From NCBI GenBank assembly GCA_023101725.1, contig JALJCO010003891.1, positions 1-64,000 on the forward strand: 64,000 nucleotides of DNA. The letters are read 5' to 3'. Source of the stretch: Atherinomorus stipes (lineage: Eukaryota; Chordata; Actinopteri; Atheriniformes; Atherinidae). The position numbers and the translations under genes were made by a program. How positions within the stretch are numbered: the first letter of the stretch is position 1; the number at the start of each line of letters is the position of its first letter. The notes beneath the pieces are model-generated. The model saw only the letters and a list, made by a program, of their open reading frames with translations, had not been told where the DNA came from and made no database searches. Below, piece by piece: positions 23,610 through 34,282 of this stretch.

Positions 23610-23930
23610 TGGGCTGTCCCAAATGTGGTCTGAAAATGCTCTGAAATGTCTCCAGCTGGTCCAAAATACTGCTGGGAAGTTTCTGATGAAAACTAGCAGG
23701 ATATTTCTCTAGTTTTTAAAATCTAAATTCTTCTTGCATAGAAAAACCTCCCATGACCAAACTCCATTGTTTTTTTTGAGATCTCATGTTCCATATTTTC
23801 CCACCGGAGCAGTTTGCTTTTATGCTTCAGGTTCATTTGTGGTTTCATCCATTCATTTTTCATCACTCATCCAGGGTCAGCCTGCAGGGACAGGAGCCCC
23901 TGCAGGCCCAGAGGGCCCCTCAATGCCATT
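23610..23930 (+). mobile_element. L2/CR1-like LINE C-terminal fragment and RTE tail-like scrap
   Basis: The frame reads ALKCLQLVQNTAGKFLMKTSR (20-residue core LKCLQLVQNTAGKFLMKTSR), the 'LQLVQNxAAR' segment just after the RT domain in L2/CR1-type LINEs; stops and frame loss follow. At about 23846-23930, CATCCATTCATTTTTCATCA and GGGTCAGCCTGCAGG resemble a decayed RTE tail like that at 11608. Confidence 0.55.
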
Positions 23931-24192
23931 GTAATACTGAAAAAAATAATATGATACTCATTAATAAATATTAAAACACACAAGCTTTTTGTTCACAGTA
24001 CAATCATATGAAGTTTCTTTGTTTTGGAAACGTATCTCAGTAAGTCAAGACAATAACATTGAGACTGGAAAGAGAACAGAGGGGTTGATAGTATGTCGCC
24101 CAGTTCTTTCAAGATCAAAATTATGGCATATCGCACACTGAACATATCGCAACACCTGTATGCCACGTTTTTAATTGTAGTCTCTGGGATGG

Positions 24193-24600
24193 TATTTTTC
24201 CTCTAGCCTGGGTGTAGCCAAAGTAATTCCTATCATAAAGAATAAAAAGAATGCCTTTAATGGATTAAATTTTAGTCCAATTAGTATCCTACCTGTACTT
24301 AGTAAAATACTGGAGAGAATTGTGTTCAATCAAGTACTGATATATTTCACCTCCAACAGAGTAGACTCAATTTATCAACATGCCTACAAAAAACAAACAG
24401 CAGCAGCTCTTTCTCAAATGACTGAAGAATGGCTCAATCATATGGATAACAGGAAAATCACAGGTACAGTGATTTCAGTGTTGTGATTGATCTAATCGAT
24501 CATAAGGTTCTGCTAGCTAAACTTAGTGCTCATGGGTTCAGTATCAATGCCATGAGTTGGATAAGGAGCAACTTGTCTTCCAGAATGGAATGTGTATATG
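24193..24600 (+). pseudogene. Non-LTR retrotransposon reverse transcriptase, 5' part
   Basis: Plus-strand translation reads KVIPIIKNKK, then ISILPVLSKILERIVFNQVL (RT finger block of LINEs), then YQHAYKKQTAAALSQMTEEW and a decayed 'DLIDHKVLLAKL...GF' region, ending at VYV just before the TTAA of the inserted element. It has internal stops and one frame change near 24480. It belongs to the Rex1/L2/jockey-like non-LTR group; I do not assign a finer clade. It continues in frame at 25611 after the 1.0-kb MITE. Non-functional. Confidence 0.8.
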
Positions 24601-25610
24601 TTAAAGGCCCTGTACCTGATTTAATTTTAATCTCTTTCTGAGAAATGCTTTCTACACGGTATAATGTGTGTTAAAAGAGGTAATTTCATAAAAATAAATC
24701 ACTCATTGATTGCGTATATGCATGAATTCAGGCCTTTTTAGTTTAGGTTTCTAAAGCTGTCGTGACGCTCTCCTCATGCCAATGCGGTTCGTTCTGCATA
24801 AGTTTTGGTGTCCAATCAGCCACTCACAGCGTTATCTAACGAGGAGCGCCCTCCTCTTTCACGTGCACGACAGCACTTGTAAACAGAACCGCATGGCGTC
24901 TGTCGAAGGGAAAGTGGCGATACCTCAGCACAACAGCCTGAAAGCATAAAAACTGAGGAGGAGAGAGGCTTGAAACGCAGGAGAGACCAAAGAAGGAATA
25001 AAGTTCGTGTAAATCTCGGTGGATTGTACTGAAGGTAGAGGGCTGGACAGCCTCGGACCAAATGTGGGCTGGAAGTCCGCCTGGACAGGTATTTTTTCAA
25101 TATCTTTCTTATTAGTAACATTTTATATGTCCTCTGGTGCTGGCGCTTCCTCTGCTGGTCAACTGTATATAATTCGTGGTGATATTTACAACGTAACACC
25201 ACAAAGCTTTACATCACTGCTTCTCGAAGTGGCCGGTTAGAAACTTTATCAGGCTGTCATGTTGTAATGTCGCCTATAACATCATAACTCGTCATAACTG
25301 TGCAGCTGTTTACATAACTGTAGTTACGGTAAACTACGGTAATGATAGAAGATGTCATTTAGCTGATCCGCAGCCATTTACTGCAACCAGAACAGTAAAT
25401 TCACGGGAAAATGCAAGTTTTCTCTGGATAGTTTCTTTGTACACGAGTATGAAACATGCACGTTATTTTGTGCATGTTGAGTGGGAGGAGAGAAAAATGA
25501 GAGTAGGAGCGTTTCTCACTGGGACAAACAGTTAGGGGGGACAGTTCAAACTACACTGTTCACCTCGCTCACGGTTCGCAAATGTGCAAAATCAGGTATA
25601 GCCCCTTTAA
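24601..25610 (+). mobile_element. TTAA-flanked non-autonomous element, family II, copy 1 (complete, 1,010 bp), inside a LINE
   Basis: Left end TTAAAGGCCCTGTACCTGAT; right end, reverse complement, TTAAAGGGGCTATACCTGAT. TTAA is present at both edges. It interrupts a LINE RT frame exactly; skipping the element and one TTAA restores the frame. The second copy (45687-46683) is in the opposite orientation. Both copies share an internal coding-like stretch, SIKTEEERGLKRRRDQRRNK, then CGLEVRLDRYF, suggesting a captured or ancestral exon. No transposase is readable. Confidence 0.9.
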
Positions 25611-25852
25611 TGGTAACTTCTCATCTCTTAGCCATCTTGAGTGTGGAATTCCACAGGGTAGTTGCCATGGCCCTTTATTGTTTTCTGTTTTCACTAATGA
25701 TCTACCACTAGTTTTGAAACGGGCATGACAATGATTGCGGATGATACCACTGTGTATGCTGCAGGAGACAGCTATAGTGAACTTAATGGTCTCCTTCAGA
25801 AGGAGCTCGACTGTCTCTGAATGGGTCAGAAACAATAGACTTGCACTTAATA
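25611..25852 (+). pseudogene. Non-LTR retrotransposon reverse transcriptase, 3' part
   Basis: Continues the frame left at 24600: GNFSSLSHLECGIPQGSCHG is the GIPQGS block of non-LTR RTs, followed by PLLFSVFTNDLPLVLK. After a one-base frameshift near 25723 comes MIADDTTVYAAGDS, the catalytic (Y/F)ADD motif with Ile in place of the usual aromatic residue, then KELDC and SEWVRNNRLALN. It is cut off by family I copy C at about 25853. The frameshift makes it a pseudogene. Confidence 0.85.
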
Positions 25853-26377
25853 TAACACAGAGGAGTTTATAACTGACAGCTAACGTTAGTCATGTTAGCA
25901 AACAAGCTTGCTACCGATCCAGGAGAAAAGTCGCCATTTCCGTGTTTTGACGCCATGGAAAACGTTTATGTGGGTCCATTTAATGTAGTCTTCAACTAAA
26001 TTTACTCCAGGTTTTGCTCTTGTCAGGTCACTCCTCCTCAGAAACAGATAACAACATCTCCAGGGCTCTGAAGCAGCTGCTTCACTCGCCGTATCTATTG
26101 TTTCCCCCTGTAGCAGCCTAACTGTGCCCAAAATACAAATGTCACACACAGATCGTATTTGGCAACCCGCAATGGCGGCGTGTATTGGCTTATAGACGTA
26201 AATATAATGGCATTATCGAACCCGTAAAAATGAATTTTATAATTATTTTTAGGCTAAATATAATTTTTCTAGGAAATGTTGTACTTTCATTCTGTACACC
26301 CCCAAACGACCTGTGGAGTTTTTTTTTTTTTTTTTAAATATAGCTTTTAACAAAAATGTTCTATATTCAACCTTTAA
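25853..26377 (-). mobile_element. TTAA-flanked MITE, family I, copy C (minus orientation, truncated)
   Basis: Reverse complement of the family I copies. The terminus at the right is intact (ATATTCAACCTTTAA, ending 26377). The other end is missing about 140 bp and abuts the LINE RT frame. An A/T homopolymer expansion interrupts it at about 26319-26336. Confidence 0.88.
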
Positions 26378-26945
26378 AACTTCCCTTTTGGTACTTCTTA
26401 CAGTTCTGGATGGTTAAGCCATCCCTTTAGTTGTGCCATAGGCGTGGACTCCAGGGGGACGTCCCATGATCCACTGAGCTCCTCCTTCTATTTTCATCTC
26501 TTTGCTTTTATTTTCCTCCTTAAAAAGAAGACATTATTGGCATAATTAGCTTGTTTTCTTCTCTTTTAATGAGTATCCTGGGCTAAAAGTTGTGGTGCCT
26601 GTTGATTCCACTGTCCTGGCGTCTCTCCAATCAGTCCAGGCTGAGCTGGTTCTGCTGGAGGTTTTTCCTTCCTCTCAAAAGGGGATTTTTTTTTTTATCC
26701 TTTTCTCTGTCGCCCGCAGCCCTGTGCATGCTCAGGATGAGGGATTGAATAGAAGAGAAGATTAAATCAAATATTTTGGTTTTCATTAGCGAGCCAATTA
26801 TTTTGCTATGAATTAACTTGTATGAACACAGTTATTAATTGGATGAACTTGAACTCATTTAAATTCAAACACAATCAATTGGCTTGAATTGATTATGTCT
26901 AAAAAGTGCCTTGAGTACAAATAAAGCTGAGATGAATTGAATAGT
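26378..26945 (+). mobile_element. L2-like LINE 3' UTR and tail
   Basis: Recognisable teleost L2-type 3' region: GCGTGGACTCCAGGGGGACG, CCCATGATCCACTGAGCTCC, GTCCAGGCTGAGCTGGTTCT followed by GCTGGAGGTTTTTCCTTCC, ending AAGTGCCTTGAG...AATTGAAT. Probably the tail of a LINE related to the interrupted RT upstream; the segment between is deleted. Confidence 0.8.
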
Positions 26946-29704
26946 AATATCATGGGCTATTATTTTTCATGTCATAAAAACAAACAAAAAACAAAAACTT
27001 AAACAAATCCCTGTACATCAAATTTAAAGTGCTTGTATGTATCTAATACTCTGACTTAATTTAAAATTGGCAATTTTGCAGTGTAATTGGAGATGGACTT
27101 TATTGCTAGAAAATATTTCAGCCCACATGAGACTTGGTTGTCAGTTGTCAGTAAACACAAAGACCTGGACCAATCTGTCATAGAAACTTCAAACATCCAC
27201 AGCTAAAGAAAAAGTGAACCAAAATTCCATTGCTCTCGAGGAAAAACAGCTGTAAAGAGATTTTAAGATTAATTGTATTTGTGAACCGTCTGGCACAGCG
27301 TAATATTGCTTTTCAAGGCTCTCACAGGTTGTCTCTGAGTGAAGACTGAAGAGAATAAGCTACAGGTGGGTCCTGGATCAATGAGGGGTGAAAAATGGTG
27401 AAAAACAAGTGAATTGGAGGGCTCCGTGGCTCAGCTTGGTTTGGACCCACGAGGAAGCCACTGCTTCATACAGAAAGATGGTAGATTTATGATCATTTAC
27501 AGGCCAGAATAAACACAGATTTGTGGATGGTGAGAATTTTGGTTTGGGAGTATGGGAGAAAAAGGAAACCTATCAGCAGAAGAGCATGTCATTTCCTTTT
27601 CTCAAGCCACGAGCAGCTCATTTCATACAATAAATCCATCATGAAATAAAGAAAAAACTAAACTTTTTTTTTTTTTTTTTGCATTTCTCAAAACCTTGCT
27701 GATCAAACAACCAGCTGATTGTGTTTAATGTGCACACATTGGTTGAATAAAGCTCATATGGTGGTTAAAGGAAATGTATCAGATTCACAGTATAAATGAA
27801 AAAAAGAGAGAAGGTGGAAATCCATGGACACAAGCTGAGAAACTACATATCAAAAGCTGGCCTTGACCTTGTGTGGATCTACTACACAACAGAGTCAGCT
27901 TTGTATTATGATAAGCCTCAACACCGTGCTTGAAGGCTGGATCAGTACCCAAGATTGAATCCAAAGTTATTTTTTGTGCTCCAAAAACTCACAAAATACT
28001 TCTTGTTGCAGCTGTCAGAGTTCTTGACTCCAGCATGGCACAGACAGGCTTTCATTTGCGCATATTTTCATCACCTCAGTCCACTTCTGCCCCCCCCCCC
28101 CCCTTCACATATATGCATTTATTATCTGATATGTATTTTATTCAGGTTTAGCACAGTGTAAATTTGAAATGTATAATGTTGAAGATAGTCAACAATTCTC
28201 TCATTGAAATTCTGAGTCTGTGATGGAGGTTGTGCTTATTCTCCCATAACATGATTAATCTATAATGTTACCTCAGGCTGTGTATTTGGAAAAGGGAGCG
28301 TTGCTTATTCACCTCTTGTGCTGCAGACACTTATTGCTATTCCATGCACATTTCTGCTTGACATGAATGGATTTTCAACTTGTCTCAGATTTAACCCTCC
28401 TCCAAATTGGTGCAGGGGCTTCTTATAACCACATCCAGGGTCACGAAGGCATGGACACACCCCCTCAGTCACATCAAAGCGCCAGATTGTGATTTTCTAG
28501 ACAATTTCCTTTCAATGTAGAATAGTAATCATGTTTTAGTTGCATACGTCTGTCACAGCTGCTTCCAGTGTATTCCTTGCTGGTAGCACTATAGCTAATA
28601 ACAGCATATGAGTGTCGAGTCTGCAGAACGTGGTTTAATTATGTTGACATACAGTATATTTGACTGCAGATTATTGTGTCCAATTCTTTCAGCTGACCAT
28701 AGACGTGTTAGGCTAAAGGCTAATGAAGTAATCTAGCTCAAGCTTACTGGGTACATATCAAATCCTGAATGCATATACAAGGATGAGAGCGAGCAAACTA
28801 GCTACAACGAGTAATTACATATTAGAATTGTTTAAGCACTACACGATTGAAAAAGCAAATGTAGTGAATCTACAACAGCACTGATCGTGTTGCAAATAAA
28901 TGAAGACAGACCAGCTGCACAAAAGCAAAGCATGTATATTACACTGTAAACAGCAATTATTTCACAGGTAGCTGGGTGCACAGCCCCAAGCTATGCATAC
29001 AACAGCAGCATGAGATTAAACAGCAAAAAGGGACTCATCAGAAGGAAGAGAGGGCCCAAAACACAAAGACATGAAGGAAGAGCTGTGCTGTAGGGTTTTG
29101 GCTTCCCTTGAAGCAGTTTTTACTTTGAAACCTCTGAATGCGACAGCTTCACTTCATCTAAATTCACTCTTTGGCCTTGCTCCAAAAAGGAGGAGCAAAA
29201 GTCTGTCTTTCCTTTGCACTCCATTGCTCACAGCCATAAACATTAATGACTCAGGTTTGTGTGAAATTCCACCTTCACTGCTGAGAGCAGCCGTGACCTA
29301 ACCGCCAATGTCTCGGTGACTGTGTACAGCACGTGAGATTAAATTATGTTGACGCCCATAGATGTGCACAAAGAACAACACAATGAAAAAGACCACAATG
29401 TGGAAATCAAAGGGATTAATAAACCCCAAAAGCTGCAGTTATCTACTTGATTCTATGAAAAATATATATTTTCTGTCATATGTCTACTTATAAATGCATG
29501 AATCCCATCTCTGTATGACATAAAAAATACTGCCATGCAGATAACAAATGATAGACGGTATAGATTATTTAGAACATGCCAGCAGCATATGGTAATGCAG
29601 CCAATCTCTCAAGAGACTGCATAATGGATGTTTGTCGACATGTCCAAAATGATAAAAAACCAGAAGAAGGTAATATTTTTCATTGCCTGTTGCCTGTTTT
29701 TATC
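26946..29704. other. Unassigned upstream DNA
   Basis: No gene. Poly(T) at about 27665-27680 and a C run (about 28090-28105) are the only simple repeats of note. Frames near 27930-28160 run through the C-rich tract and are not supported. Confidence 0.6.
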
Positions 29705-29915
29705 CTTATAACCATTCATCCGTTTTCTCCACCTGCTTCATCCTTTCAGAGTTGTGAAGGAGGTGGGAGTACACCCTCACATGTCACCAATCCATCATCG
29801 GGTTAATACAGAAACTAACAACCATGAACACTCACTTATTCCTCAGGTCCATTGAGAAACCTCACTAACCTAACATGTATGTTCTTTGATGGTGAAAGGA
29901 AGGCAGAGTAACCTG
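29705..29915 (-). mobile_element. Degraded teleost interspersed repeat (relative of 62650-62960)
   Basis: On the minus strand the order of landmarks (AACATGTTAGGTTAGTGAGG, AGTGTTCATGG, CCCGATGATGG, GTACTCCCACCTCC region, ending ACGGATGAATGG) follows the repeat at 62650-62960. Heavily diverged. Confidence 0.5.
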
Positions 29916-31320
29916 ACTTGCAGCGTAGTAGAAAAGTAAAAAGCTCAGATTTGATTTTTCAGCTTGTCAGCTCAGAAAATGACAGCCACCATCCACCTTC
30001 TCCTCCCTCTTTATTTTGCACAACTATAAATGACAGTAATGATGCAAATGTTGCACTTTTACAGTTTCGAATGGCAGACATAGGAAAAAAAAACTGTTTT
30101 GTAGCACAAATGGTAGTAATTTCCCAGTTTTGGAATTATTTCTAAGCATGTTGGCTGACTCTCAGCTGGATATGCAAGACATTCAACAAGCAGTATTTTC
30201 ACCAAATGTGGAACCTATGCTTGCGCTATGAAAGTTTATCTACCTATCAGGAAGTCACTTCAGATGACTGATGCCACATAACCTTATTAGCATCACATTT
30301 AGGATATTGTTTTTGTTGATATTCTCTTTTTTTTCCAGGCACGTGATGTAGAGAAATAACCTATATGGCATTTAAAAAATAAATAAATTTAAATACAGTT
30401 AACTTTCTAAACTGATGAAACACCGCTTAAATATGGTGCACATCTTGTGTAAGAACAGGAAGAGGAGGGGGAAAAGATCAAATTTGCATCACATTTGGTT
30501 ATAAAAGAAAACAAAAAGAAAAAAAAAAATAGCAAAAACCTGTTTGAGGTAAAGCCACAGTCTAAAGCTTAATTATTTAATCCAGCACCCCACATAAGTA
30601 AGATTTTAAGAGATTTTTACACTCTGTTGGAAATAGAATAAATGTTTTATGCTGTTTTGGAAACCTGTCAGCTAAATTCCCCCAATTCTAAAGGTGAATC
30701 TCTCAGACTAGATCCATCTATTGTGTAAAACTACTTAGGTACTTTTAAAGCAGCTATTCTGTTCATTCACCAAACATACACAGATATACTTTCATAGCCA
30801 CTTCAGAGATGAGTGTGATATGAAAAGCTGTATACATCTCTTAAAAAGCCCTTTCAGTTCTTTAGCCCTTTTTATGTAAATGACACTAAAATTGCAACAA
30901 CTTGAGCTACAAAAGCTACAGTATCAACTAGTGGCCAGTAGGGGCAGTGGGTGGCATTGCAAAAACTTTGGAGGCATGTAACTCTACCTTGTCTTCTACA
31001 AAAAAATTAAGGATAGATTAAGCAGGGCATATGATGCAGTGAATTAGACTATCCCCCCTAAAATGGCTTGCTACCAACAAGAAACGTAAATAATCAAGGA
31101 GGATGCTGCCTGTGTTGATGCTAGTTGGTTTATTTCAACGTGCAGGAGTGACGACGCTGTCCACTGCCGGTGGTACTGCAAGTTTCTGCTCTGCGCCTTT
31201 GACAGACTTAACCGAACAATTAAGAGATATTTCCGTTTTTATTACAGTCACAAGAAATATCCTTTAATTGTAAGATTATGCCTATCAATAAACCCAGTCT
31301 CTGCCTCCATTTCTTCCGCC
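29916..31320. other. Unassigned DNA upstream of the GRID1 promoter
   Basis: No coding exon recognised. CpG content begins to rise after about 31130. Confidence 0.55.
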
Positions 31321-32045
31321 TCAGCAGCCCTGCACACGCTGGGTGGCATCCTCAGACAGATTGCTCAAAGTATTGTGCCCTAAAATGAACCAAAACATCA
31401 TGAACCAGCGGATAAATGCGCGAAACAGCTGTTGCAAAACAAATAGAAAAAAAAATGAACAAACACAAACGAAACTATTTTTGTTTGTTCCTCTTGCTAA
31501 ATTTGAGGGCTACTCCGTGAACTCCGACAAGCTGTCCCCCCACGGTTCGGTTTGGCGTTGTGGTTTGTGTCACGTCTGTTCCTCATCCATCAGCTCCGCC
31601 GAGAATCACGGTGTGTAAATCCCCCCTTTCCCCCTTTCTTCGCCACATCAGCTGCGACCGTCGCTGCTGGAGTGCGGTGGAAGGCGATGCGTCTCATCCA
31701 CTTGACTCCCTCTCATCCTCCCCCACCTGAAATCGCCAACTTCTTCAAAAGTAAACTGTTGGCAACGCCGTCGACTTCTCACCTCCTCAGTCAAATCTCT
31801 GTCGAGTTTATAAATGTAGGCTCTCTGTAAGCGCTTGACGGCTCTTCAGTGAGACGTCTCGGCTATTTTGGTTTTGTTTTATTCGCTCTGCCTGTTACAA
31901 CCTCCAACTCCTGTGTTAGATTTTCGCCTCTCTCCGCGTCTTTCTCCTGCAAGTCCAAATCATTTCTACCCGGTTTGTCGGGACAGCAGCGGAGTCGTGA
32001 AGTCTCCGCAGTCACGTGATTAGGACAGGAGTGTGGAGAGTGTGC

Positions 32046-32168
32046 ATGAATATAGGCCTACATATATATATATTTTTTTTCTTCCGGAGTGTGTATGCGA
32101 GCGTCTTTCCGTGTGTAGTTCGAGGGGTGTCCCTCCTCCGCATTTTTTTGCTGCTTGCCATGCTTTAG
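32046..32168 (+). promoter_or_regulatory. Upstream ORFs in the GRID1 leader (40-codon uORF sharing its last codons with a minimal uORF)
   Basis: ATG at 32046 opens a 40-codon frame to TAG at 32166-32168, with a hydrophobic end. An internal ATG at 32160 gives the two-codon frame ATG CTT TAG at the same stop. A further 7-codon uORF lies at 32095-32118 in another frame. They matter only if transcription starts upstream of them. Confidence 0.4.
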
Positions 32169-32320
32169 ACGCCGGAGCGCAGGGAGAGAAGCGAGAGTGA
32201 GAGAGGTGCGTCGGTCTCTCTCACCGGGCTACCTGTGTTTTCAGTCTCACCTCGGGTCCCCATCGGTTCCTCGTGCTTTTGAGCCCACCTTCCAGCCATC
32301 CGCTTCTTTTTTCTTGGTTT

Positions 32321-32377
32321 ATGAATAATAATAATAAAAGAGAAATAAACAGAAAAGAGAGAGAGAAAAAAACTTGA
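32321..32377 (+). promoter_or_regulatory. Upstream ORF, 18 codons, Asn/Lys/Arg-rich
   Basis: ATG at 32321 followed by four AAT codons and basic residues, stop TGA at 32375-32377. Confidence 0.4.
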
Positions 32378-32532
32378 TCGCTCTTCTGCAGGGTTTCACA
32401 CGGGCTTGTTCCGCCAGGAGGAGGATCGTGGTTGTTTCTTACTGGGTTTTGATCATCTTTTCCCCTTCCTTTTTCTTTTTTACCCTTCGGGTGTTCCGTT
32501 TGGACAGACTGAGACAGCCGAGCTGAGCTTGG

Positions 32533-32574
32533 ATGAGCTGCCTTACTGAAATCCCGAGATGGAGTTGCTGCTGA
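32533..32574 (+). promoter_or_regulatory. uORF overlapping the GRID1 start codon
   Basis: ATG at 32533 (T at -3, A at +4: weak context) opens a 13-codon frame that passes the GRID1 ATG at 32559 in another frame and stops at TGA 32572-32574. Ribosomes that start here cannot terminate before the GRID1 start. The GRID1 ATG itself has a strong context (G at -3, G at +4), so leaky scanning is plausible. Confidence 0.6.
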
Positions 32575-32637
32575 TCTGCCTTTCCTTGTGGATATTGCAA
32601 TGCAATTCGGCCAAAGCGGACTCAATCATACATATCG
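32559..32637 (+). CDS. GRID1: GRID1 exon 1, coding part (signal peptide)
   Basis: Start of the delta-1 ionotropic glutamate-receptor family member, a postsynaptic membrane protein whose amino-terminal domain binds cerebellin (Cbln) proteins linked to presynaptic neurexin. The 79-bp coding part encodes 26 residues plus one base. A hydrophobic signal peptide MELLLICLSLWILQCNSAKA, very likely cleaved after the final Ala, is followed by DSIIHI, the conserved mature start of delta receptors. Length and the W-I-x-Q-C spacing agree with vertebrate GRID1. The start is chosen because it gives a complete signal peptide with strong Kozak context. Donor site G|GTAAGC at 32638, phase 1. Which teleost paralogue (grid1a or grid1b) cannot be decided here. 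Confidence 0.92.
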
Positions 32638-34126
32638 GTAAGCGTCCGCTAAAACAACATGCTGTTAGACAGGTATAAAAGGCGTCGGAATAAGGCTGAG
32701 GCAGCTCATACTGCCTTGAACACAGGATTTTGGTGGGAGGGCGGGATAAATAGTCTATTCATCTTCCATCCTGTTTTATAGCAACACTTTGATTCTCAAA
32801 TGAGTTGAAAAGTTGATGTATTGCAAATGGTCGTGCCTCTGACCGTGACATTTCTGGTATAATACAGTTATTTATTGAATGCATTCTTCTTTGCAGGCGT
32901 TTGTTTCACTTTTTCACGGTAGATCACTGCAATCACACTGGCTTCTGATCCAAACCAAAGCACTGCCGGCCTATAAATTGCAGTCCTGCATTTAAGAGAA
33001 GGATTACAGTGTTGTTTAAGGCTGGTTTAATTCAAGCTTTAAATATGTTGATATCCAAATCACAGAGGGTTTTATTCTTTCTTTTTTTTCCTTCCCCCCC
33101 AAATAAGACCGTGCTACCTTCTCTGAAGCCAGCGAGCTTCAACTTTCACCGGAACGTGACTGCAATGTCAATAACAAGAGAGAGGGAATGTCGGTAGAGT
33201 TGCGTTTTAGGGATGCTAAAGGCATAAAGCCTCTTTGTACTCAAACTTCAAACCAGGGCTGCAGAGATGAGGGGGTGCTTTAAACTCATGACGTTCAAAC
33301 GAACTAGTGTTTGTCCTTAAACATCGCATTAGTTATTTATTTTTTTCACAGCGAGTACAAGAGATGCGGACACGGTTCTGTTCCCCACCAACACTGAATA
33401 ATTGCCTTGATTTGTGGCCCCTTTCCCCAGTCACGTAGCCGCTCATAATGACTGGGTTTGTAATCTCAGATAAAAATGTCAATGTCACTGAGAGGAAATT
33501 TTCATCTTGGTGCTGCTGCTGCTGCTGCTCACAGTTTACTGCAACAGTCTGGCAAGCAGCAGGTGCTCAGTCACTGGCTTAATACAGCGTTGGGACTCCA
33601 TCCAGATTATATTGGCTGATGCTCCGCATAACGTTTGGGTACCCCAATTATATTTCTCCTTTCCCTGAAACCCCTTTCCGTGATATATGCGCGCTCTCTA
33701 TAGCAGCTGATGCCATTTTGATAAACGGAGCGACAAGGAGTGACAGTTGAGCTACGGTATGCCTCCTGCACGAGGCCTTGTATTGCTGAGTAGATAGGTT
33801 GCAACTCATTTAGTAGACATGATACATTAAAATTCTAAATTTGGTTGTCTATGATGTCCTTTATCAGTGAAATAAGACCGGGTTTACGTGTGGAGGCCAC
33901 GTCGCTCTCCAAGGTGCTGAAATCAAACCTAAACGCAAGAGACTCGGCTGTTGCATGAATTTGAGAGTTCAGAAACACAAATACATTCCACGAAAAACGT
34001 TTTTCATCTTTTCTGGTGAAACTGAACGATTATAAGTCTAATTTTGTCACATACAACCCCAACGTGCAGCCCCCTTCATCTTTAAAACTGCTCCTTCCTC
34101 TTTTAACTTATTGTTGTGCTCAACAG
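32638..34126 (+). other. GRID1: GRID1 intron 1 (1,489 bp, phase 1)
   Basis: Begins GTAAGC and ends with a pyrimidine-rich stretch and CAACAG. Contains a (CTG)6 run at about 33511-33529. No other gene or transposon recognised inside. Confidence 0.9.
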
Positions 34127-34282
34127 GTGCCATATTTGAGGAAAACGCTGTGAGAGATGACGAGATTTTCCAACTTGCCATCTCAGACCTGAGTCTGAAC
34201 GATGACATTCTGCAGAGCGAGAAAATCACCCACTCGGTGAAACTTATAGAGCCAAACAACCCCTTCCAGGCTGTGCAGGAAG
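34127..34282 (+). CDS. GRID1: GRID1 exon 2 (start of amino-terminal domain)
   Basis: 156-bp exon, phase 1 at both ends, joined to exon 1 through a split Gly codon. It encodes AIFEENA, an acidic DDEIFQ stretch, then [16 protein letters not shown] and NNPFQAVQE: the first strand/helix of the LIVBP-like (type I periplasmic-binding) amino-terminal domain. [15 protein letters not shown] is the delta-1 version; delta-2 has a clearly different sequence here, so GRID1 rather than GRID2 is supported. The next codon is split (G|GTAAGCG at 34283), matching the conserved Ala/Cys position that opens exon 3 of the family. Frame is intact and residues look conserved, so this is a live gene rather than a pseudogene. 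Confidence 0.95.

Larger units (their letters stand above)
31321..32558 (+). promoter_or_regulatory. GRID1: GRID1 promoter and 5' leader (CpG-rich)
   Basis: CpG dinucleotides, scarce elsewhere in the window, become frequent from about 31.3 kb to the GRID1 start codon (for example around 31640-31690, 31830-32030 and 32160-32280). This is the pattern of a vertebrate CpG-island promoter. A CACGTG E-box lies at 32013-32018. No TATA box at a convincing position is seen and the transcription start cannot be fixed from sequence alone; the 3' part is 5' UTR. Several upstream ATGs lie in the last 520 bp (separate entries). Confidence 0.6.

Noticed and set aside
31990..32010. Possible RE1/NRSE neuron-restrictive silencer near GGACAGCAGCGG
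   Set aside because: Only the right half resembles the motif; the left half is absent.
32221..32625. Minus-strand 134-codon frame over GRID1 exon 1
   Set aside because: It lies antisense to the GC-rich leader and signal-peptide exon; low-complexity residues and no motif.
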